A DNA stretch of 64,000 bases. Source: Thecaphora thlaspeos (lineage: Eukaryota > Basidiomycota > Ustilaginomycetes > Urocystidales > Glomosporiaceae). The DNA lies in assembly GCA_900291925.1 (NCBI GenBank), contig UWYS01000002.1:310001-374000 (forward strand). The letters are read 5' to 3'. Positions 55,652 through 64,000 of the stretch are shown piece after piece (position 1 is the first letter of the stretch; each line of letters begins with the position of its first letter). Under the pieces are notes generated by a model, which ran no database searches, was not told where the DNA came from, and saw only the letters and a list, made by a program, of their open reading frames with translations. Made by a program: the position numbers and the translations under genes.

Positions 55652-55875
55652 GCGCGATCGCAGATTCCCTTCTCCGTCGGCACTCATGGCCATATCGGCT
55701 ACGACATCGTTAGGCATCGACATTAATGATTGTTCAATAGTTCGGTCGTTTAAATCATTTCTTTTGGGCGCGATGTTGATACAGGCATCGGCGTGTGCTG
55801 TCGCTGTCGCTGCGGACGCGTATGGCGGATCGAGCTGTCGGTGCGATGAGCAGCCTGACCTCTTCCTCTAGCCCC
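55652..55875. other. Convergent 3' flanks of F-box gene and POM152
   Basis: Short convergent spacer; nothing recognised. Confidence 0.4.
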
Positions 55876-58800
55876 TCAATCTTGCGTGATGGACAACTTC
55901 GACTTGCCAAGCGGTGTCGAGGCGCCGCTGTGTGCATCGAGGCTGACCTGACACCAACGATCCGCCAGCCAGGTGACGGACCATGTTCCTGCCGTCGATC
56001 GAAACCCGACAGAACGGAGAACAAGGCAAGGGTAAGGTCAGCGATGGGAGGAAAGCAGCGCATCGAGGCTCGGCGGCGGCTTACCTTCGACCGCAGTCCA
56101 GATGCTGAACTTGTCCTCCAGTATTCCCTGCACTGTGTGCGTCTCAAGAACTTTGGGCCGATTGTGTGTATCGGCCGTCTCGGTGCGCTGATAGGTGAAG
56201 GAAAATGGCGGGACGCCGATGAGGTGGAAGAGGATCTCCGCTCGGTTGCCTGATGCAAGTGCAGTGTCAAGGACGCGCTACATTAGTGTGGGCTCCACGG
56301 ACGGAAGAGGCCTCCATCGGAGGACAGCCTGACTCACCTTCTCTGAGGTCTTCGATGTAGTGCCTTCCCTCTGACACCCGGACGGAGGGGAGGTCGTGGA
56401 TCCGCTTCACCATCCCCTCGACCTTTCCTTCGTCGAGCAGAGTCTTGCACTGGTTCTGCTGATGCTCTACGCCCTTGATCTTGAGCGTGCCCGGCCTCTC
56501 TGCTACGCGGGCAAACTGCGGCCGCTTAGCAACAGCGCGGGTAGTCTTGCCCTCGAATTCGTACGAAACGGTCCACGGCGGCGTGCCCTGCAGGACGAAG
56601 TCAACCGTCTCGCCGACGCAGTAGTCGTCGCGTGCAGACGCGGCGGAGATTCCGGCCGTCTCGGCCACTTCCAGTTCGATCGCCGCAGAGGCAGGCAGTG
56701 CGCGCCCCGCTCCAAGGGGGCTGAACTCGCAGCCGTGTGCATCCTGAACCCGAGTCGCTCGCAGCGTCCACTTGCCAGTCGTCTCGAATGCAAAGTCGGA
56801 GCGCGGGATGCGCACCTTGTAGTCGTGCGTGGAGATGTTTGACCGCGTGATCTTCTTAACACTGCGGCTCGACGCTGCGGCCGATGACGAGCGAGAGATG
56901 ACGTCCTCCAGCTCAAAGTCGACCGTAAATGGCGGGGTCCCGCTGAGCCGCACTGTGGGAAGGAAACTGCCGCCCTTGCCGTCCTGCGTCCCATCGAGGC
57001 TGTCGCCGATGCAGAACGACGGCGACTTGCCTTTGCCGTTGCCGCTACCATGGACAAATCTGGCAGAGGGCAGAGGGTAGACCATCTGCTCGAGCCTTCG
57101 CGGTGCATCTCGCGACAAGCCCTGCAGCGGCACGGGTGAATAGACGGTGTCACCGACCGATTCGAGCGTATAGACGTGCCAGCCGGGCATGATTGTCGAC
57201 AACTCCAGGTTGCTGACGGTCTGCGCAGAGGTGAACGAGGCGCGTCGACGTTTGCCCTGTGAGGCGATCTCGACAACGGCCGAGGCAAGCGCTTGTGACC
57301 CGTCGACCTCGGCGCCACCAGACCATGAAGGGGCTTGGTGCTCGTAAGTGATCCGTAGCGGGAAGTTGCCCACCATTCGGACGTCGACGGCATCCGGGCG
57401 CCCCTGGCAAACCGCAGGCCTAATGAGCGAGCCGTTCTTGACGAGCTGGCCGGCATCATCGACGAACTGCACCGCGGGTCGCGATCGTACCTGGACGAGG
57501 TAGGCCTCCTGATCGGCAAGCACGGCGCCAGGGCAGTAGGCGTCGCGGATCGACCTGATCCTGTAGAGGCCAGGGCGGCTAGCCAGGATCGAGCTCGAGC
57601 TCTCCGACAGTTGCACCGTCTCTTCGACCTCGGGCGATTGTTCGTCGGCTCGCCAGGTGTACGACACCGTCCAGGGGCCGTCTCCCTCGAGGCGCAGCGG
57701 CAGCCTGGTCTGCTTTCCGTCAAGAATCTCGACCTTTCTCCGGACATCGTAGGTGACCGGCAGGAAGCCTACAGTCGACCTCGCCTTCCGGATTTCGATG
57801 TCGATATCGCTAGTGGCGAGCTGGCGTTCGCAGCCCTTGCCGTCCCGGATGCTGGCAAGACTCACCGTCGCTCGACCACCGGCCTCGACGAGCTTCGGTG
57901 CGAGCTCGAGCTCGAGCGTGTGCTTCGCGCTGGTGATTTTCTTGACCTCCTTGGTCTCCGAGCGGCCGGCGCCCCTGATGATGTAGGTGAGGTCCCACGG
58001 TCCAACCCCGCCGAGCTCGACGTCTGCCTGGGCACGGTTGCCAGCGCAGCTGTGGACGACTACCGGCTGCGCTGCCGCTTTCCCATGGCTGGCAGCAAAC
58101 CGAGCGTAAGCCTGCGGATGAACGTCTTGCGTGAATGTGGGTCCGTCGAGGACCATGTTCTTATAGTTGGCATCGTGCAGCCTGAGAAACTTGTAGGTGA
58201 CAGGGCCCTCAGTATTGGGCCGGAACTCGAGCTCGTCGCGAGTCTGCATGATGCGTCGTCGGACGGGGTGACTGGCGTGACCGTGGCGTCGCACCTCGTA
58301 CTCGAGCTCGACCGGCGGAGTCCCGGTCAGAATTGACAGCGCCTTGACTCCGACCGGCCCAGCGCAGTGGTCCTCGATGCTGGAGAACGTGATCTTGGCG
58401 GTCGGCGGCGGCACATCGACGACCTGGCACGTCCAAGGGGCTTCCACCTCGCCGCTGCAGTACTTGCCGCGCGCCCTGCCGACCTTGTAGATGCCAGGCG
58501 CGCTGATTTGGACCTGCACGGTACCGGATCCGGTGTCCATTGATAGCGTCTTGTTCCAGGCCTCTGCTGGTGCCCTCGCGAGGGGCTCCTGACCGGTGGC
58601 GCTGTTGTCTGGGTCGAAGAGTAGGTCCACCAGCCACGGGCCGGACTCCCTGCCCCCGTTGCTGGCTAGGAGCGAGATATTGAGGCGGCTCTGCGTCCGG
58701 AGCAACTTGATCGGATGGCCAGGTCGGCAGACCTTGTCGTTGAACGCAAATTTGGCCCGCGGGTGGACGGTGACGTGCTGCGAGATGACGGCAGAAGGGC

Positions 58801-60595
58801 TGTCTATGCCAATACCCTTGATGAGCTTGCGTCGGACCTTGCCAGCCGTTCCAGAGGCGGCAGTCGATCGGCTGTGGACGTTGACCACATTGCCGCACGC
58901 ATCCTTGACGCTCTCGAGGATGTAGGTGTAGCTTCCGGCCCGCTCCAGGCCGACGGTCAGCGGCATGGCGACCTCGCTGGCGGCGGCCCAAGAGTAGTCC
59001 TCGCGCGCATTACCAGCACGGCGGGCGGCCGCTCTGGTCCTTTCCCTCGCCAGTGCGATGCGCTCGATCGGTGAGAGGACGGACTCCGCCTCAGGCAGCA
59101 AGAGCGGCGATGCATGGTTCGGCGATGAAATCCTCGAGATCGTCTGGACCTCGTCGAGCGGCGGTTCGGCATTCCTTACGCGGCTGGCGCCTTGCTGCGG
59201 CGGCGGCTCCCAGGAGCAGCGGTATTGCAACTCCAGAGGTGTCAGGCCTTTGACCATGACGTTAAGCTCGGCGCTGTCGCCAGGGCACTTGTGCGCTGTC
59301 TCGAGCAAGCTCGCACCATCAACCGCCGCAACAGGAGCGGCAAAGGTGGAAGTGGGGCAGTCGACGACGAGCGCCTCGGCGGACGGAAGCCTGGCGTCGT
59401 TTCTGGCTTTGTCGAGCACCCTCTCCAGCCTTACTCTGCCGGCGCTGTGGACGGGCAGATGGTACAGGAGCTGAGACGTCGTTTTCCGACCAGGCCCGCC
59501 TGCCACGATCTTCCTCGTTGCTCCCTTTGCGTCGCGCGAGCGCTTGGCCGCGCGCAGCCGGGCCCTCTCCTGGTAGGTGGAGCCCTTGAGGAAGGACAGG
59601 GGCTGGTCGAGCTCGTCGCCCTCTGCATCTTGGCCTTGTGCGCCGTTGTGGATGCCTTTAACGGCGGAGGCGGCGGCCACCTGCAAGTCTTCGTCGCGCT
59701 GTTCCGCACCGACCTTGGATGCAGGCAGAGCGACGAGGTCGGTGACGCTAATGTTGTAGAGCGATGCTTCGCCGGTGATGAAGTCAGTGATTGAGTACTG
59801 GAGGAGGTCCGGTTCGGTGTTGTTGAAAAGGACCGGGATCGAGACGGATGGAGTCTCTGGGCCAACGCAGTAGCAGGCCGAGGAGGGCGAGAGTTTGGCG
59901 GTGCTGTATGGAAGGATGTGGACGGTGTGCTGGCCGAGGATGTGGCTCTTTGGCTGGACGAGGTCGCGGATCCTGACCCGCCTCTCGCTGATGCTGAGCT
60001 GGCGAGCAAAGGCGTCGGCTCCAAGGGGGCCAAGGTGAAACTCCAGACCAATCAGACCCGAGACAGCCTTGAGCGCGCCAAAGAGGATGGAGAAGAGCCA
60101 GACGACCGGGTTGGCGGTGCCCAGGAGGATGGAGTCGACAAGGACGAGTGCGCCAAAGATGATGGCGTACTTGAAGTAGGTGAGCGCCGGCCCCTGTGCC
60201 TGTGCTGGCCTCGTCGAGACGGAGCGTGATGTCGACTGCGACAAGCCAGATGCTGTCGTGGAGGAAGCGGTGGCGGCGGTGCGAGCGGCGGTGGCTAGAC
60301 GTGGGTCGAGCCTCGGGATGCCGAGGCGCGACAGGACAAAGAGGATGGTAAAGTTGATGAGGATGGCGGTAGAAGGCGAGATGGCTACGCTTGTGGCGGC
60401 AGACGGGGTGGCGACCAGGAGGTGGCTGAGGATGCGGGTGTACTTCCACGCCTGCAGGGCGATGGCTATTGAGCAGGCGTAGAAGCGCTGTGAGGGAGCA
60501 TCGATGAGCGAGAAGGGTACGAGAGGCTGCGGCAGCGGTGCGTGTGGCTGTACTGTTGCAGCCTGTTGGTGTGACAGTTGTGTAGAGTGGGACAT
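55876..60595 (-). CDS. POM152: Nucleoporin POM152 (nuclear pore membrane ring protein)
   Basis: Three minus-strand exons: 60595-56338, 56249-56085 and 55988-55876; 4536 nt, 1511 residues (yeast 1337). The start is MSHSTQLSHQQ; the open frame upstream is not supported. N-terminal membrane-type segments are near residues 76-92 (AILINFTILFVLSRLGIPRL) and about 135-190 (YFKYAIIFGALVLVDSILLG, VVWLFSILFGALKAVSGLIG). The long lumenal part is built of Ig-like repeats with the recurring pattern GxPPxxxxYE (GTPPVELEYEVRRH, GDGPWTVSYTWR, GTPPFTVDFELED, GTPPWTVSYEFEG, GVPPFSFTYQRTE). HILPYSTAKLSPSSACYCV is the conserved lumenal entry. It anchors the pore membrane ring. The last exon ends KLSITQD. Confidence 0.93.
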
Positions 60596-61154
60596 GGTGT
60601 CACGATGGATGGTAGGTGCAGTGTGTGGGGGGATGGTGGTGGTGCCGCCTCGATGCATCCACGCTGCCGTTGCCGCTGCAGATGCCTGGCACGACGGATG
60701 GCGGGAGGAAAGGGGAAGCGGCGCCGGACGCCTCTGTGTCGGAGCAAGTGTGTGGTTGCGCGGAGTGAAGGGAGTGAAGGGAGGGAAGAAAAGGAAAGAA
60801 AAGGAAAGAAAAGGAAAGAAAAGAAAGCGAGGCAAGCGAGCCAGAGTGACGTGCCGGAAGGAAAAGAGACACGGCGGCGCCCTCCTCAGTGCCTCGCGGT
60901 GCCGGATCCGCGCGCCACGCGCAAGTGGAGGCGGCGCTCGTGAGCGGAAGTCGGGCTTGCAGGCGCGCGTGTGCCGCTCACTCTGGTGTCTGCGCAACCA
61001 CAGCGACCTCTCTTCTTGTTTTCCTTCTTCGTCTCGTGCTTCTGCCTGCCTGCCCGCATCGTCTCTGCTCCTCCCTGCTCCTCCGTCCCTCCGGCCTTCG
61101 TCCCAGCACGCAGCCATCGCACCTCTTCCAACAGCCCCCCCCGGCTTCAAGACG
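60596..61154. promoter_or_regulatory. Bidirectional promoter region POM152 / mitochondrial-type gene, with 10-bp tandem repeat
   Basis: 559-bp divergent gap. 60785-60828 holds about four tandem copies of AAGGAAAGAA on the plus strand. An open frame runs antisense through the whole gap by chance. Confidence 0.45.
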
Positions 61155-62613
61155 ATGGTCGCAGCTCGTTGCCGCCGCTGCACACTACTAGCCGCCAGGG
61201 GCACCTCCAGCTCTTCCCATGCGCCGCGGATACTACCGAGCACCAGCCTTTCCCCGCACGCCATCCCTCGCGCCTTTTCTTCGTCCATTCCGCTCCGCAC
61301 GAGAGATGGGAGACATCCTGATCCGCCACACTCAGAGCTACGCCTCGCCAAACGCCTCCGCGCGGTATTTGGACCGATGGAGGACAGGTGGGATGGCAGT
61401 CCATTCCGTAAGTCGCTTCGACGCTCGAGCACATGTCCGTGCGAGCTGCAGCCACGTCCAGCCAGCTGCTGCGACTGACCCTTCGCACTCCGCCATCACC
61501 TGCTCCCTGTCGGCCGGCTCGCAGTCAGGATGCTGTCCAGTCCATTGAGGCGGTGTGCAGTCACCGCAAACGTCCTGCCAAAAGGTCTGCATTCACCACC
61601 GGAAAACACAAAGCCTTCCGTTCCTACTGGGAAGCTGCAGAGCCAGCCAACTGACAAACATGATCCGCGCCACAACTTTCTATCCCCATGACAGACCTCA
61701 TGCTGCAGCTCAAGCCCGTACGACTTCCCGCTCCCCCCGATGGTCCAAGCAGATACATCGAAGGCGGTAAAAAGAAGATCAACAGCCCGCCGCAGGTCAT
61801 CTTGCCTGACCAGCTGCTCCATCCCCGCTTCGCTCAGAAGAAGCTGGGCAAAGGGATGTGGGTGACGCTGCACAAGACCATCCTCGAGGAGGTCGAACGT
61901 CGAGGTTCGTGCCCGCTGCGCCGGTCTCGCTGCCAGAGCGCAACACTGTTACCGCAGCTGATCGTCTCTATCTCGTCCTCGCCGCCCTACCTACAGGAGC
62001 GTACAAGCAGTTGGCGCCGCATGCCAGGTTCCCGTCCAGACTAGCCGAGTTCATCACGCTCCAGCTCCAGCAGAGGGTGCTGCAAGAGGCCGAGATGATG
62101 CAAAACCGCCTCACCACACGCGCCAGGCGCATTGTCATCGAGTCGCTCACGCAGCCGCACGGCGCAGGCCGTACCGTGGACAAAAGGGCGACAGAGGCCA
62201 AGATCGTCGACCTCCTCGGCACGGCCGATGGCGACGGTCGACCCATCTACAGTGCCGGCCTGATCTGCGAACCAACACCTGGCGACGCGACTGAGTTTCA
62301 CCGGCCGGTGCCCGTCTCGCAGTCAACGAAGCACTCGCACCGCGAACGGGACTCAGCACCCACTGTGCCCCTCTACGACCTCTCTATGCTCGCTGCAGAT
62401 CAGCTGCAAAGACTGCGACAGGACCTAGACGCCATCCACTCCTACGAGACCCATTGTCTCGACCACGGAGCGCCAGGCCAGGTCGACCCCTTGAAAAGGC
62501 CGGCAGATGAAGGGCGAACGGACAGCGGCGGCAGCTACGCCCTCCGCCAGTCTGCGCACACGGTCGACCTCGCGGTAGCGCTATGGAGGCTCATGATTTG
62601 GAATTCTGCCTGA
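61155..62613 (+). CDS. Unrecognised protein, 359 residues, probable mitochondrial presequence
   Basis: Exons 61155-61407, 61695-61904 and 61997-62613; 1080 nt, phases consistent (donors GTAAGT and GTTCGT; acceptors CCATGACAG and CCTACAG). Residues 1-50 (MVAARCRRCTLLAARGTSSS, SHAPRILPSTS, FSSSIPLRTR) lack acids and look like a mitochondrial targeting peptide. The core has ELRLAKRLRAVFGPMEDRW, PSRYIEGGKKKINSPPQVIL, then LLHPRFAQKKLGKGMWVTLH and a helical ITLQLQQRVLQEAEMMQNRL. No membrane helix. The second donor is weak, so the exon 2/3 junction is the least certain part. I do not recognise the family. Confidence 0.6.
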
Positions 62614-62797
62614 CTGACACGCCGAGGATATCTCTCTCCTCTGCAACCTAGGAACGTCGGAGGTGCAAGAAATATGCCACATCGCCCTGGATGTACCCCT
62701 GTGGAAAGAATATCTTGATGTGATTATACAGCGAGCGAGCGTATCGAATGTTCGCCCGCGCAGAGGGCAGCAAGCGGAACGGCCAACTTTGCGAAGC
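62614..62797. other. Convergent 3' flanks
   Basis: Short spacer between the mitochondrial-type gene and CCT5; nothing recognised. Confidence 0.4.
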
Positions 62798-64000
62798 CTA
62801 CTCCATGGCATGTTGCTCGATCTGCGACGAGGCAGAAAGGGACACATACAGTCGCCGGGAAGAAAGGTCGAGAACGAGGCAGAGTCAGCAGTCTGGAGCG
62901 CGCGCGAGGCAGCAGCTATCAGGCCGAGCTCGGGAGAGCGGTAATACTTACGACGTCGTCAATCTTGAGGACAGCGCGGACCAGCTGTGTTGCTAGGAGG
63001 AGCTGCTGTCGCTTCGAAACGAGCGGGTCAAAGACTCGGCAGTTCTTCATGTCGTTGTCCTGAGAAGACGGCAACAGTGGACGGGAGCCGACGGAAGGAG
63101 AAAATAATACATCAATGAGTCGGTACTCCGCTGATCTTGACTGAAGCCACAAAGACGCCTTGCCTGCCCTCGACTCTGTCTACTCACGCCGGCGCCCATG
63201 CAATCGATGCCGAGCTTGGGGTTCTTCTCCGTCACCTGTCGGCTCTTGACCTCGGCGAGCGTCTCGATCGGCGAGTAGCCGCTGTTCTCCGCCAGCGCCA
63301 GCGGCACCGCATCGAGGGCCGACGCGAACGCCCGCATGGCGTACTGTTCGAGAGTGGCGATCTGCAAGGAAAGAGACGTGCGGAAGACGGAGATCCAAGG
63401 GAAGCCACGATATTAGCTGGCCGAGATTTCAGGACGGCACCTGTACGATGATGTAAGGCCGCACCGCGAGGGCGTCTGGATACTCACCTCGTCGGCCGCC
63501 TTGCTGATAGCCACGGAGGCGCAGATTTCTGCGGCGCCGCCGCCGTAGACGATGCGGTTGTCCACGACGAGGTTCCTAACGACGCAAATGGCGTCGTGGA
63601 GCGCCCGCTTCGCCTCGTCGATGATCATCTTGTTGGAGCCGCGCACAAACACGGTGACGGCCCGAGTGTTGGCGCACTCCTCAATGATAAGCATCTTGTC
63701 CTTTGTCGTGCCGAAGCTGACCTCCCTGACCAGGCCGGCGCGCCCAAGCTTCTCGGGGCTGAGGTCCTCGAACCGCGGGACGATCCGACCATTTGTCGCA
63801 ATGGCGATCAACTCGAGCTCGGGGCCGCCGACCCATCGCACCGCGGGGAGGTCGTGCTGGAGGAGGAGGTGGTTGGCCTCGTCGTCGAAGCCCCACTGGC
63901 AGATGACGAGGTTGGCACCGCAGTCCTTGACCCGCTTGATCATGTCCTCGAACTTCTCGCGCTCGTACTCTTGCAGCTTCTTGTACTCCTCGACCGACGT
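62798..64000 (-). CDS. CCT5: Cytosolic chaperonin CCT/TRiC subunit epsilon (3' part)
   Basis: Minus strand and cut by the window end: exons 64000-63488 (enters open), 63361-63188, 63059-62952 and 62821-62798. The visible protein covers the apical and second equatorial regions: [60 protein letters not shown], then [54 protein letters not shown] and [10 protein letters not shown]. The wording ([17 protein letters not shown], [15 protein letters not shown]) is that of the epsilon subunit. The last exon is only seven codons (IEQHAME) plus TAG. CCT folds actin and tubulin with ATP hydrolysis (family knowledge). Confidence 0.93.

Noticed and set aside
60596..61432. Open frame that extends POM152 by about 279 codons upstream
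   Set aside because: It begins without ATG, crosses the promoter gap and runs antisense to the next gene. Its translation is Arg/Pro-rich with a Phe-rich artefact from the purine repeat. The family N-terminus fits the ATG at 60595.

Overview
The window is eukaryotic nuclear DNA from a GC-rich, gene-dense fungus. Genes carry many short GT..AG introns (mostly about 55-120 nt), and adjacent genes often form divergent or convergent pairs. The content (POM152, MIM1, OST4, OCA1, a fungal-type 1578-residue debranching enzyme, Ty1/copia and LINE remnants) fits a basidiomycete, probably a smut-lineage (Ustilaginomycotina) yeast or fungus; that placement is inference from gene content and style, not from a search. 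I rebuilt exon structures by hand from splice signals, reading frame and family conservation. In each multi-exon gene called with confidence the exon lengths sum to a whole number of codons.

Layout. 1-2.66 kb: 3' part of a low-complexity Ser/Pro-rich gene. 2.9-5.7 kb: 5'-truncated, dead LINE on the minus strand. 6.9-7.6 kb: OCA1-type phosphatase (-), divergent from RAD2/XPG (8.19-12.8 kb, +). 13.3-13.4 kb: intron-containing tRNA-like gene (-). 14.0-14.4 kb: 84-residue membrane protein (-). 14.8-16.3 kb: 5'-truncated DHA2-type MFS pseudogene. 16.5-17.5 kb: RNase III-fold mitoribosomal protein (-), divergent from eIF3g (18.1-19.6 kb, +). 20.2-21.4 kb: V-ATPase subunit E (-), divergent from a RanBP3/Yrb2-type Ran-binding protein (22.0-24.0 kb, +). 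24.3-29.4 kb: glycogen debranching enzyme (-).

30.2-38.6 kb is a transposon island. It has lower GC and different codon use. It holds a decayed Ty1/copia element with two 186-bp LTRs, an inverted solo-LTR relic, other LTR-related fragments and two hairpins. Host genes resume with complex I NDUFB8 (38.9-39.6 kb, -), PP2A catalytic subunit (40.4-41.6 kb, +), the 47-residue OST4 (42.0-42.3 kb, -), an unrecognised 592-residue protein (42.7-44.5 kb, +), MutY/MYH adenine glycosylase (44.9-47.3 kb, +), a second, intron-rich and damaged DHA2 MFS copy (48.9-51.0 kb, +), MIM1 (51.1-51.9 kb, -), an uncertain gene (51.9-52.4 kb, -), an F-box protein with an in-frame TGA (52.9-55.65 kb, +), nucleoporin POM152 (55.9-60.6 kb, -), an unrecognised probable mitochondrial protein (61.2-62.6 kb, +) and the 3' part of chaperonin CCT5 (62.8-64 kb, -).

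Most genes are housekeeping: DNA repair (RAD2, MYH), translation (eIF3g, mL57), nuclear pore and transport (POM152, RanBP3), mitochondria (NDUFB8, MIM1, mL57), V-ATPase, glycogen, N-glycosylation and protein folding. No secondary-metabolite cluster, CRISPR array or rRNA was seen. The observations most worth a second look are: the F-box gene whose conserved-looking C-terminus lies behind a TGA; the two MFS copies, one intron-poor and 5'-truncated and one intron-rich and broken; the single-base frame break in the Gly-Arg tail of RAD2; and the hairpins and LTR-derived repeats of the transposon island.
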